This document shows, in pieces, positions 20,316 to 29,726 of a DNA stretch of 64,000 nucleotides. This stretch comes from Chelativorans sp. (GTDB lineage: Bacteria; Pseudomonadota; Alphaproteobacteria; Rhizobiales; Rhizobiaceae): NCBI RefSeq assembly GCF_031180965.1, contig NZ_JAPSLH010000003.1:62001-126000 (forward strand). The letters run 5' to 3'. The notes beneath the pieces were generated by a model. That model was not told the DNA's origin. It did not search any database and was given only the letters and a program-made list of their open reading frames with translations. Numbering within the stretch: position 1 is the stretch's first letter; each line of letters opens with the position of its first letter. The position numbers and the translations under genes were made by a program.

Positions 20316-21188
20316 TCAGCGCGGGCGTCCGCGGCTGGCCGAGAGCGGCACCACCCTCTCGCCGGAAGCGAAGAGCCCCTCGATATGCACGGGACGGATA
20401 TCGAACAGGGACCCGGCGAGCTTAGGCCGGCCGAGCAGATAGCCCTGGAGAAAGTCCGCGCCGGTGCCCATCGCCACGCGCAGCTGGGCCGCCGTCTCGA
20501 TGCCCTGGATCAGGACCTCCCGGCCCTCCCGCTGCAGCGCATCCACCAGTGAGTTGAGGAGCTTGGCTGCCATGGCGACCTCGGCGATCCGGCGAAACCA
20601 TCCGCCGTCAACCTTCACCACTTCAGGATTCAGCAGCCGCACGCGCGACAGGGTGGAGCGCCCGACGCCGAAATCATCGACAGCGATGCGGATGCGGTGC
20701 TTGCGCAACTCGGCCGCGAGCTCCGTCATCAGGCCTTCATCTGCCGTCTCGGCGATCTCGCAGACCAGCAGCGCGGGGTCGACGGAGACATCTGCGAGGA
20801 ACTTCACCATCTCGTCCACATGGGCGAGTGCGGCGTCCAGCCCCAGATCGGCATTGGCGTAATGCTTGATGAAGAGCATCAGCCCGTCCACGCCGGTGTT
20901 CGGATAATTGCGTACATGCAGCGTCTGGCAGAGATTTTCGACGAAGAGCCTGTCCTCGGTCGCGGCCACATCGGCGAAGAAGGCACGCGTGGCGACGGGC
21001 TGCCCCTCCCGCTGAGGACCGGCCAGGCCTTCCACGCCGCAGGGTTTCAGCCCTTCCCGTGTGTTGCGATAGATCGGCTGGTAGAGCGTCTTCAGGTGAT
21101 AGGGGCCGTACCGGCCGGTCTCAATGCCGACCTCGTCGACCAGGATCGCCTGGTCGATGCGCTGCGCGAGCGTTGCTGCCTCGGTCAT
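20316..21188 (-). CDS. EAL-domain protein (putative c-di-GMP phosphodiesterase or degenerate EAL)
   Basis: This is a 290-residue single-domain protein. EAL landmarks are LYQPIY, VEGLAG in place of the usual ExLxR, CEIAET, VDDFGVGRSTLSRV, VVKVDGGWF, QGIET and GADFLQGYLLGRP. The metal-binding acidic residues of the EIxE, DDFG and GxET motifs and the Lys of KVD are kept, but the Arg of ExLxR has become Gly, so substrate binding may be altered. No signal, sensory or GGDEF domain is attached. It may be active or act as a c-di-GMP receptor. Confidence 0.82.
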   Translation of the reverse strand: MTEAATLAQRIDQAILVDEVGIETGRYGPYHLKTLYQPIYRNTREGLKPCGVEGLAGPQREGQPVATRAFFADVAATEDRLFVENLCQTLHVRNYPNTGVDGLMLFIKHYANADLGLDAALAHVDEMVKFLADVSVDPALLVCEIAETADEGLMTELAAELRKHRIRIAVDDFGVGRSTLSRVRLLNPEVVKVDGGWFRRIAEVAMAAKLLNSLVDALQREGREVLIQGIETAAQLRVAMGTGADFLQGYLLGRPKLAGSLFDIRPVHIEGLFASGERVVPLSASRGRPR

Positions 21189-21415
21189 TCTTTGGCCTCG
21201 CCTCCGGCGGTGCGCTGGCCGGCGGCGTGCCCCGCGGCCGTCTCCACCGAACGTGCCATGTGAAAGCTGCGCGCCAGCATCCGCCCTGAACCTCTCAACA
21301 GGCCGCGGAAACTTGCACCGAAGGATTGAACCCCCGTTAAGAAAATGCGGCGGATTTTTTGCGCCCGGCGCGAAAGCCTGCCACCCTTGCGATTTGCCCC
21401 GCGATCGGACAATAA

Positions 21416-22666
<1,251 letters not shown>

Positions 22667-22685
22667 ATCTCAAGCCTGCCTGATT

Positions 22686-22710
22686 AAAGGCCGCTCCCAA
22701 GCGGCCTTTT
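22686..22710 (+). terminator. Rho-independent terminator after aatA
   Basis: The stem AAAGGCCGCT / AGCGGCCTTTT with a four-base CCCA loop and a T-run starts 20 bases after the aatA stop. It is a textbook intrinsic terminator on the plus strand. Confidence 0.9.
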
Positions 22711-22725
22711 CTCTGCAAAGCCTAC

Positions 22726-22746
22726 ATACTTGACTTCGTCAAGTAT
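22726..22746. promoter_or_regulatory. Perfect palindrome, probable MarR-type operator
   Basis: Arms ATACTTGAC and GTCAAGTAT are exact reverse complements around TTC. The site lies 35-55 bases before the start of the MarR-GNAT gene, and a related TTGAC-GTT-GTCCAA half-palindrome follows at 22751. Position and symmetry fit autoregulation by the MarR domain encoded just downstream. Confidence 0.65.
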
Positions 22747-22780
22747 TCGGTTGACGTTGTCCAACGGGAGGACACCCGTA

Positions 22781-23719
22781 ATGGACCAGGTTAATCATTC
22801 GCCGTCGGAGGAGCAGATCGCCAATGTCAGGCGCTTCAACCGTTTCTACACGCGCCAGCTCGGACTGCTGGCTGAAGGTCTGCTGGACAGCGAATTCTCG
22901 CTGAGCGAAGCGCGCGTCCTTTTCGAGCTCGCCCATCGCGAGACACTGACCGCCACCGATCTCGGCCGCGAGCTTGGTCTGGACGCAGGCTATCTCAGCA
23001 GGATGCTGAAAAGGTTCGAGCAGCGCGGATTTTTGAAGCGCCGCCCATTGGCGCAGGACGCGCGCCAGTCCCGCCTTGTCCTGACGGAGGTGGGGCGGCG
23101 CGCTTTCGAGCCGCTCAACCGGGCCTCCAGAGACCAGGTCGCGCGCCTGCTCACGCCTCTGGCTTCGACCGAGCGCGAGAAGCTGGTCAGCGCCATGGCG
23201 ACTGTGGAGCGCCTGCTGGGGAGTCCGCCGGAGCCAAAAGTGCCTTACGTCCTGCGCCCCCTGCGGGTGGGCGATCTTGGCTGGATCGCTCATCGCCAAG
23301 GGCTGCTCTACAACCAGGAATATGGCTGGGACGAGACCTACGAGGCGCTGGTGACGCAGATCCTGGCCGAGTTCGTGAACAGGTTCGATCCCCGAAGCGA
23401 GGCCTCTTGGGTGGCCGAGCGCGAGGGCGAAGTGGTCGGCTCCGTGTTCCTCGTCAGGGAAACCGAGGCGATCGCAAGACTCCGCCTCCTCTATGTGGAG
23501 CCGGCTGCGCGGGGCCTTGGCATCGGCCGGCGGCTGGTGGATGAGTGCATCGCCTTCGCCCGGGCGAAGAACTATCGCGTCCTCACCCTCTGGACCAACG
23601 ATGTTCTCGTCTCTGCTCGCCGCATCTACCAGGCGGCGGGATTCAAGCTGGTGAAGGAGGAGCGGCACCGCTCCTTCGGCAAGGACCTGGTGGGGCAGAC
23701 CTGGAATCTCGACCTCTGA
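22781..23719 (+). CDS. MarR-type regulator fused to a GNAT acetyltransferase
   Basis: This is a 312-residue two-domain protein. Residues ~1-150 form a MarR winged helix (RVLFELAHRETLTATDLGRELGLDAGYLSRMLKRFEQRGFLKRRPLAQDARQSRLVL). Residues ~160-312 form a GNAT domain with the acetyl-CoA loop ARGLGIGRRLVDECI and a C-terminal HRSFGKDLVGQTWNLDL. Fused MarR-GNAT proteins are a known family whose substrate and effector are mostly unresolved. ATG 22781 follows CGGGAGGA. A perfect palindrome upstream is probably its own operator. No partner gene is adjacent. Confidence 0.9.
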   Translation: MDQVNHSPSEEQIANVRRFNRFYTRQLGLLAEGLLDSEFSLSEARVLFELAHRETLTATDLGRELGLDAGYLSRMLKRFEQRGFLKRRPLAQDARQSRLVLTEVGRRAFEPLNRASRDQVARLLTPLASTEREKLVSAMATVERLLGSPPEPKVPYVLRPLRVGDLGWIAHRQGLLYNQEYGWDETYEALVTQILAEFVNRFDPRSEASWVAEREGEVVGSVFLVRETEAIARLRLLYVEPAARGLGIGRRLVDECIAFARAKNYRVLTLWTNDVLVSARRIYQAAGFKLVKEERHRSFGKDLVGQTWNLDL

Positions 23720-23881
23720 CCGGCAGCTCCCCTTGAAGGAGGATCATAGGCCGCCTTTCCTCTTGCCCGTCGGCTCTGCGCGTGTGACGATAGGTCGCGG
23801 GTGCTGCGACAGGCACTTCAGTGCGGCGGCCGGAAAGGGGGCCGGCCGCCGCTCACCGAGGACGCGTGAGAGGAGGTCGGC

Positions 23882-25897
23882 ATGGGTAATCGCGCCGGAG
23901 AAAGGCACAAGGGACCAAAATGCATTGCCATTCTTGGTCCCCTCGCCAGCGGCAAGACAACGCTTTTCGAAGCCATTTTGGAGCGGACCGGTACCACCAA
24001 CAAATCGGGCGGTGCGCAGGGCGCCGGCGAGGCGCGCGCCCACAATATGAGCGTGGAGGCGAGTTTTGCGACCACCAGCTTCATGGGCGAGACCATCACT
24101 TTGGTGGACTGCCCCGGCTCGGTGGAATTCGCCCACGAAGCGGAGCCGGTGCTGGTCGCGGCGGATGCCGCCATCGTCGTGGTGGATGCGGACGACAGCA
24201 AACTGCCCATGCTGCAGCTCATCCTGCGGCGGCTCGATGATGCCGGCGTGCCGCGCATGCTCTTCCTCAACAAAATGGACAAGTGCGAGGCTGGGGTACG
24301 CGAACTGCTGAAGGGGCTGCAGCCGGCAAGCAGCGTGCCGCTGCTCCTGCGGCACATCCCGCTCCGCAAGAACGGCGCCCTCGTCGGCTCGATCGATCTC
24401 GCCCTGGAGCGGGCCTATATCTATCGCGATCACGCCGAGAGCGAGATCGCTCCGATCCCGGACGACGAGAAGGCGCGAGAGCTCGAGGCTCGCTTCTCCA
24501 TGCTGGAGACATTGGCCGACCATGACGACCAGCTGATGGAGCAGCTTCTCGAAGAAAAAGAGCCGCCTCGCGACGCCATTTTCGATGATCTGGCGGCGGA
24601 TCTTCGCGCCGGCGCGGTGACGCCCGTGCTCATCGGTTCGGCTGACCATGGCAATGGCGTGCTCCGCGTGCTGAAGGCGATCCGGCACGACGTCCCCGAC
24701 GTGACGCAGACACGGCGCCGCCTCGGCCTGGAAGAAAGCGGCGGCGCGACGCTGCAGGTGATGAAGTCGATCCATACCGGCCATGGCGGGAAGATTTCCG
24801 TCGCTCGCGTGCTTTCCGGCAGCATCTCCGACGGAACGGAGCTTCCGGGCGCCGGCCGTGTTTCCGGTATCTACAGGCTCGTCGGCCGCGAGCAGACGAA
24901 ATTACCTTCCGTAGGCGAAGGCGACACCGTGGCGCTCGGAAAACTGGAGGACGCAAATACTGGCGATACGCTTTCGACGGCCAAGGGCGTCCAGCAGCTC
25001 GCCAGAATTGCGCCGCCGCGCCCCGTCTTTGCGGTGACGGTGAGCCCGCGCGACCGCAAGGATGAAGTCAAGCTCTCGACGGCGCTGCAGAAGCTGCTGC
25101 AGGAAGACCCTTCGCTCGTCCTGGAGCAGAGCCAGGATACGGCCGAGACGATCCTTGGCGGCCAGGGCGAGATGCATCTGCGCATCGCCCGCGAGCGGCT
25201 CGAGGGAAAGTATCAGGTGGCAGTCGAGATGCGCCCGCCCACCATTCCCTATCGGGAGACCATCAGAAAGCCGGTCACGCAGCGCGGCCGCCACAAGAAG
25301 CAGTCGGGCGGGCATGGCCAGTTCGGCGACGTGGTGCTGAACATAAAACCCCTGCCCCGCGGCAGCGGCTTCGAATTCACCGAGACCATCACCGGAGGCG
25401 TGGTGCCGCGGCAGTATGTGCCCTCGGTCGAGGCTGGAGTGCGGGACTCGCTCAAGACCGGGCCGCTCGGCTTTCCGGTGGTCGATATTGCCGTCAACCT
25501 CGCCGACGGATCCTATCATACGGTCGATTCCTCGGACATGGCCTTCCAGCTCGCCGCTCGCCTGGCAATGAAGGAGGGTTTGGCGGCCGCCAGCCCGGTG
25601 CTGCTGGAGCCGATCCTCAAGGTGGAGGTGGTCACCCCATCCGATGCGACCGCGCGCGTGACCGCCATCCTCTCTCAGCGGCGCGGCCAGATCCTCGGCT
25701 TCGACACGCGTGAAGGCTGGCCCGGATGGGACGTGGTGGAAGCCATGCTGCCCGAAGCGGAAATGGGAAATCTTATCATCGAGCTGCGCTCCGCGACGGC
25801 GGGAGCGGCAAGCTACCGCGCCAGCTTCGACCATATGGCCGAGCTTACCGGGCGCCTCGCCGACGATGCCCTGACGGCACGGGGCAAGGCCGCTTGA
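23882..25897 (+). CDS. EF-G-like translation GTPase paralogue
   Basis: This is a 671-residue member of the EF-G family, shorter than housekeeping FusA (~695). G1 reads GPLASGKT (residues ~19-26), G3 is DCPGS, G4 is NKMD. Domain II, a domain IV with GQFGDVVLNIKPLPRGSGFEF and the final EF-G C-terminal domain (MLPEAEMGNLIIELRS) follow. Sequence details such as GHGGKISVARVLSG resemble the accessory EF-G2 group, whose role is not settled. ATG 23882 follows GAGGAGGTCGG. It converges on the sRNA/lsrB locus. Confidence 0.88.
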   Translation: MGNRAGERHKGPKCIAILGPLASGKTTLFEAILERTGTTNKSGGAQGAGEARAHNMSVEASFATTSFMGETITLVDCPGSVEFAHEAEPVLVAADAAIVVVDADDSKLPMLQLILRRLDDAGVPRMLFLNKMDKCEAGVRELLKGLQPASSVPLLLRHIPLRKNGALVGSIDLALERAYIYRDHAESEIAPIPDDEKARELEARFSMLETLADHDDQLMEQLLEEKEPPRDAIFDDLAADLRAGAVTPVLIGSADHGNGVLRVLKAIRHDVPDVTQTRRRLGLEESGGATLQVMKSIHTGHGGKISVARVLSGSISDGTELPGAGRVSGIYRLVGREQTKLPSVGEGDTVALGKLEDANTGDTLSTAKGVQQLARIAPPRPVFAVTVSPRDRKDEVKLSTALQKLLQEDPSLVLEQSQDTAETILGGQGEMHLRIARERLEGKYQVAVEMRPPTIPYRETIRKPVTQRGRHKKQSGGHGQFGDVVLNIKPLPRGSGFEFTETITGGVVPRQYVPSVEAGVRDSLKTGPLGFPVVDIAVNLADGSYHTVDSSDMAFQLAARLAMKEGLAAASPVLLEPILKVEVVTPSDATARVTAILSQRRGQILGFDTREGWPGWDVVEAMLPEAEMGNLIIELRSATAGAASYRASFDHMAELTGRLADDALTARGKAA

Positions 25898-25952
25898 GGC
25901 TAGTGGTCCTGGGCGGACGCTGATCTGTGGGTCCCAGCCCCTCGCCGCAGAC

Positions 25953-25982
25953 AAAAAAAGAGCCGGATCAGAGATCCGGCTC
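25953..25982 (-). terminator. Intrinsic terminator of the sRNA
   Basis: Stem arms of 10 bases (GAGCCGGATC / GATCCGGCTC) with a three-base loop are followed on the minus strand by a run of T. It also lies 55 bases downstream of the convergent EF-G-like gene, but only the minus strand has the T-run. Confidence 0.88.
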
Positions 25983-26065
25983 AATTATGGAAGTGCCAAT
26001 TAAGGCGAAACCTCCAGAGGGGAACACTCGCGGGGGCTAATGGGAGGAGAACGCGCCCCGGGAGT
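25953..26065 (-). ncRNA. abcR: Probable AbcR-type (alpha-r15) small RNA
   Basis: The minus strand of the gap beside the LysR gene ends in a perfect terminator: GAGCCGGATC-TCT-GATCCGGCTC followed by seven T (25982-25953). About 113 bases upstream is a plausible promoter, TTGTTA-17-CATATC (26100-26072). Between them are unpaired pyrimidine-rich anti-Shine-Dalgarno-like stretches, TCTCCTCCCATT and GTGTTCCCC, and an AATTGGCACTTCC segment. AbcR sRNAs in rhizobia lie next to the LysR gene lsrB/vtlR and trxB, exactly as here, and are ~110 bases long. Identity is inferred from location, size and motifs; the 5' end is approximate. Confidence 0.6.
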
Positions 26066-26160
26066 GACCACGATATGAGCACTCCATGCCCAAATAACAA
26101 CCACAGGATTTTGCATTCCAGCCATGCACATTTCGCATAGCTGGATGAAAGGAGCGCCGA

Positions 26161-27051
26161 TCAATAGGTCCAGCTGCGCGATTTCGAGATGAGGAAATCG
26201 CGGAAAACCTGCAGCTTCGCCTGGTTTTTCATGGCGTCGGGGTAGCAGAAATAGGTGTCGAAGGACGGCACCGCTGTCTCGGGCAGGAGCTGGACCAGGC
26301 CGCTGTCGTTACCCACAACATAATCCGGCAGCATGGCGATGCCCGCCCCGCGCTGCACGGCGATCTTGATCGACAGGATATTGTTGATTTGCAAGGCTGT
26401 AATCCGCTTGGCGCCCTCCGGCCGCCCGGCCGTCTCCAGCCAGTTCATGTCGCTCAGATGCTGCGGGACCGTCTCGCCGAAGGTGACGATCCGATGCCGG
26501 TCGAGGTCGACCACCGATGACGGCTTGCCGTACCGGTTGATATAGGCGGGCGACGCGTAAAGGTGGAAATGCACCGTGAACAGCTTGCGCTGGATGAGGT
26601 CCGGCTGCTGCGGCTGGCGCATGCGGATGGCGCAGTCCGCCTGCCGCATGGTGAGGTCAAGCTCCTCATTGTCGAGGATGAGCTGCAGCTGGATGTCGGG
26701 ATAGAGCTCGCCGAATTCGGGCAGTCGCTCGGTGAGCCAGCCGGTGCCGAGGCCGACCGTGGTCGACACGCGCAGCACCCCTGAAGGCCGGTCCTTCGTC
26801 TCCGAAAGACGCACCTTCACCGTCTCCAGCTTCATCAGGACGTCGTGGGCCGTGCGATAGAGCAGTTCGCCCTGTTCGGTCAGCACCAGCCCGCGCGCAT
26901 GCCGGTGGAAAAGCGTGACGCCCAGCTCCTGCTCCAGCGCGCTCACCTGCCGGGAGATGGCCGATTGCGAAAGATGCAGCGTCTCGGCCGCATGTGTGAA
27001 CGAGCCTGCGGCCGCCGCCGCGTGGAAAACGCGTAGCTTGTCCCAGTCCAA
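26161..27051 (-). CDS. lsrB: LysR-family regulator, LsrB/VtlR type
   Basis: This is a 296-residue LysR regulator with N-terminal winged helix LDWDKLRVFHAAAAAGSFTHAAETLHLSQSAISRQVSALEQELG and a two-lobed effector domain. No ATG exists near the conserved N-terminus; TTG 27051 follows AGAGGGG at nine bases and is used. LsrB of Sinorhizobium and VtlR of Brucella/Agrobacterium regulate oxidative stress, LPS and AbcR sRNAs. Here only two obvious effector-domain cysteines are seen (RQADCAI and YFCYP), fewer than in LsrB. The sRNA beside it is a likely target. Confidence 0.85.
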   Translation of the reverse strand: MDWDKLRVFHAAAAAGSFTHAAETLHLSQSAISRQVSALEQELGVTLFHRHARGLVLTEQGELLYRTAHDVLMKLETVKVRLSETKDRPSGVLRVSTTVGLGTGWLTERLPEFGELYPDIQLQLILDNEELDLTMRQADCAIRMRQPQQPDLIQRKLFTVHFHLYASPAYINRYGKPSSVVDLDRHRIVTFGETVPQHLSDMNWLETAGRPEGAKRITALQINNILSIKIAVQRGAGIAMLPDYVVGNDSGLVQLLPETAVPSFDTYFCYPDAMKNQAKLQVFRDFLISKSRSWTY

Positions 27052-27091
27052 CGCCGCATTCCCCTCTTTTTTGGCGGCTAATTTACGGCGG

Positions 27092-28066
27092 CTATTCTGC
27101 CGCTTCGCGATGCATCTCCAGTTCCGCCAGGTATTTTTCAGCTTCCAGCGCGGCCATGCAGCCAAGGCCGGCAGCGGTCACTGCCTGCCTGTAGACATCG
27201 TCGGCCACGTCGCCGGCGGCGAAGACGCCCGGCACGTCGGTGCGCGTCGAGCCCGGCTCGGTCCACAGATAGCCGTTCGGCTTCTGCTTCAGCTTGCCTT
27301 CGAAGAGCTCGACCGCGGGCGCGTGGCCGATCGCCACGAAGACGCCGTCGACGGGAAGGTCCCGGACTTGGCCTGTCTTCACGTTCTGCACCCGGATACC
27401 GGTCACCGAGGGCGGCAGCGGCGGCTTCGGCCTCTCGCCGAGGATCTCGTCCACCACCGTGTCCCACATCACCTCGACATTGGGCTTCTGCACGAGCCGC
27501 TCGCGCAGGATGCGCTCGGCGCGGAACTCGCCGCGCCGATGGATCACGGTGACGTGCCTCGCCAGATTGGAAAGGTAGAGCGCCTCCTCGACGGCGGTGT
27601 TGCCGCCGCCGATCACCACCACATCCTTGCCGCGGTAGAAGAAGCCGTCGCAGGTGGCGCAAGCCGAGACGCCGAACCCCATGAAGGCATTTTCCGAGGG
27701 CAGGCCCAGCCATTTGGCCTTGGCGCCCGTGGCGACGATCAGCGCGTCGCAGGTATAGACCGCGCCGGAATCTCCGGTGAGCCGGAAGGGCCGCGTGCGG
27801 ATATCCGCTTCCACGATCAGGTCGTTGACGATCTCCGCGCCCACATGCTCGGCCTGCAGCCTCATCTGCTCCATCAGCCAGGGGCCCTGGATCGGCTCGG
27901 CGAAGCCCGGATAGTTTTCCACGTCGGTGGTGATCATGAGCTGCCCGCCCTGCTCCAGCCCGGATACGAGCACCGGCTTCAGCATCGCACGCGCAGCATA
28001 GATGGCAGCGGTGTATCCGGCCGGTCCCGACCCGATGATCAGAACAGGCGCGTGGCGGGTGGTCAT
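27092..28066 (-). CDS. trxB: Thioredoxin-disulfide reductase
   Basis: This enzyme uses NADPH through FAD to reduce thioredoxin. The 324-residue protein has the FAD site LIIGSGPAGYTAAIYAARA, the redox centre C136-A-T-C139 in VSACATCDGFFYRGKD, the NADPH site VVVIGGGNTAVEEALYLS and the C-terminal GVFAAGDVADDVYRQAVTAAGLGCMAALEAE FAD segment. It lies upstream of lsrB on the same strand with a 40-base gap, the same neighbours as in rhizobia. The short gap makes co-transcription with lsrB plausible. Confidence 0.97.
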   Translation of the reverse strand: MTTRHAPVLIIGSGPAGYTAAIYAARAMLKPVLVSGLEQGGQLMITTDVENYPGFAEPIQGPWLMEQMRLQAEHVGAEIVNDLIVEADIRTRPFRLTGDSGAVYTCDALIVATGAKAKWLGLPSENAFMGFGVSACATCDGFFYRGKDVVVIGGGNTAVEEALYLSNLARHVTVIHRRGEFRAERILRERLVQKPNVEVMWDTVVDEILGERPKPPLPPSVTGIRVQNVKTGQVRDLPVDGVFVAIGHAPAVELFEGKLKQKPNGYLWTEPGSTRTDVPGVFAAGDVADDVYRQAVTAAGLGCMAALEAEKYLAELEMHREAAE

Positions 28067-28329
28067 CTACTCTTCCTTTCCGACAAGTTGAGATGGCGCG
28101 GAGACGCTCGCCGGCCGGTTCCCGATCTAAGTATTCCATATACGACGGCGCAAGGCTAAGAAGGAATTTCCAACAGTTTGCCCGCCTGCCGGCCCTCTAT
28201 TACCCAATGCCGGGCGAAAGGCAAAACCGCGCGCTGCGCACAACTGCTTGCCACTTCCTTCCGTCGCGTACATTTATTGCGCAGCCGCGACAGATTCGTG
28301 CTGAATGGCCGGATAGAGGGAGAGTGCCG

Positions 28330-28803
28330 ATGCCGTTGAAGGCCGATCTGGACGCCATTGACTGGAAAATCCTGCGCGAATTGCAGAAGGACGGCCGCAT
28401 CACCAACGTCGAATTGTCCCGGCGCGTCGGCATCTCCGCGCCGCCGTGCCTGCGCCGGGTGCGGCGGCTAGAGGAAAGCGGCATCATCAAAGGCTATCGC
28501 GCCCTTCTCAATAGCCCGGTGCTCGGCTTCGACGTCGTCGCCTTCTGCCTCGTCGGCTTGCATCATCAATCCGAGGCGGAGCTTCGGACCTTCGCCGAGC
28601 GCGCGCGCAACTGGCCGATCGTGCGGCGGGCATGGATGGTGTCGGGCGATTCGGACTTTCTGCTCCACTGCGTGGCCACCGATCTCAGCACGTTTCAGAC
28701 CTTCGTCATCGAGGAACTGACCTCCGCGCCCAATGTCGATACGGTGCGCACCGCGCTGACCATCCGGCAGGTGAAGGACGAGGGGCTGGTATCGATTGGG
28801 TGA
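28330..28803 (+). CDS. lrp: Lrp/AsnC-family transcriptional regulator
   Basis: This is a 157-residue protein with the Lrp helix-turn-helix (DAIDWKILRELQKDGRITNVELSRRVGISAPPCLRRVRRLEESGIIKGY) and a RAM effector domain (AFCLVGLHHQSEAELRTFAERARNW...AWMVSGDSDFLLHCVATDL). ATG 28330 follows AGGGAGAG. It diverges from trxB across a 263-base gap, matching the trxB-lrp arrangement of rhizobial chromosomes. Targets are probably amino-acid metabolic genes, but none can be read here. Confidence 0.9.
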   Translation: MPLKADLDAIDWKILRELQKDGRITNVELSRRVGISAPPCLRRVRRLEESGIIKGYRALLNSPVLGFDVVAFCLVGLHHQSEAELRTFAERARNWPIVRRAWMVSGDSDFLLHCVATDLSTFQTFVIEELTSAPNVDTVRTALTIRQVKDEGLVSIG

Positions 28804-28874
28804 GGCAAAGGCCGTTTTGGGAGCCTGAACGCACGCCCGTCAGACCCGCCTTGCACCGCCTGTCGTGGAGACCT

Positions 28875-29678
28875 ATGGCTCACCGCATGATCAAAGCCTA
28901 CGTCATCAATCTCGACCGCGACCGCGAGCGCTGGGCTCATGTGGAGCGTCAGGGCCAGCAGTTGGGCATCGCTTGGACCCGCGTGGTAGCGGTCGACAAG
29001 CTCGAAGAGGCCATTGCCCAGCGGGCGGCGGGCGCGCGGCCGGGAGCGCTCGGCTTTATCATGTCGGCGGGCGCCATCGCCTGCTTCGAAAGCCATCGCA
29101 AGGTCTGGCGGCTGATCGTCGATTCAGGCGACGAGTATGGAGCCGTCTTCGAGGATGATGTCGTCTGCTCGCAGGCGCTGCCCGCCTTCCTGTCCAGTAC
29201 CGACTGGCTTCCTGGCGGCTGCGATGTGGCCAAGCTCGAAACCTTCCTCGTGAAGGCCACGGTGAGCACCACGCCGGCGACCACTTATATGCAACGAAAG
29301 GTGCTGCGCCTTTATGGCAGGCATCTGGGCGCCTGCGCCTATGTCATCTCGCGCCAGACGGCAGCGCGTTTGCTCCCGCTGACGGAAACGCCCGCTGACC
29401 CCGTCGACGAAGTCTTGTTCAACGCGCAGTCGATGCTTTTTCCGCCTCTCACGCTTTATCAGGTAGATCCGGCGCCTTGTATCCAAGGCATGTTGCTGGA
29501 GATGGACCAGGATCACGAGTACCTGAAAAGCAGCAATGACAGAAATGCGAAACTGGCCAACAAACGCTATAGAAACACCGCCCACTATCTGACCCGGAAG
29601 GTCGTGCGGCTTTGGGGGAAACTCCTCGAGGCGTTCGGGCATCGAGAGAGGCGCAGGATAGAGTTCACTCCCGACTGA
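28875..29678 (+). CDS. GT25 family glycosyltransferase (LPS-type)
   Basis: This is a 267-residue cytoplasmic glycosyltransferase with the GT25 signature: KAYVINLDRDRERW at the N-terminus, SAGAIACFESHRKVWRLIVDSGDEYGAVFEDDV in the middle, and LGACAYVISRQTA later. GT25 enzymes add galactose or related sugars to lipooligosaccharide. ATG 28875 follows GTGGAG; an ATG at 28887 is also possible. It faces the minus-strand LPS gene cluster with a 48-base gap. Acceptor and donor sugars are unknown. Confidence 0.88.
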   Translation: MAHRMIKAYVINLDRDRERWAHVERQGQQLGIAWTRVVAVDKLEEAIAQRAAGARPGALGFIMSAGAIACFESHRKVWRLIVDSGDEYGAVFEDDVVCSQALPAFLSSTDWLPGGCDVAKLETFLVKATVSTTPATTYMQRKVLRLYGRHLGACAYVISRQTAARLLPLTETPADPVDEVLFNAQSMLFPPLTLYQVDPAPCIQGMLLEMDQDHEYLKSSNDRNAKLANKRYRNTAHYLTRKVVRLWGKLLEAFGHRERRRIEFTPD

Positions 29679-29726
29679 GTACCCTCATCCGCGGCAGCCA
29701 AGACCTTCCGGAGGGGCAGCCGGGAA

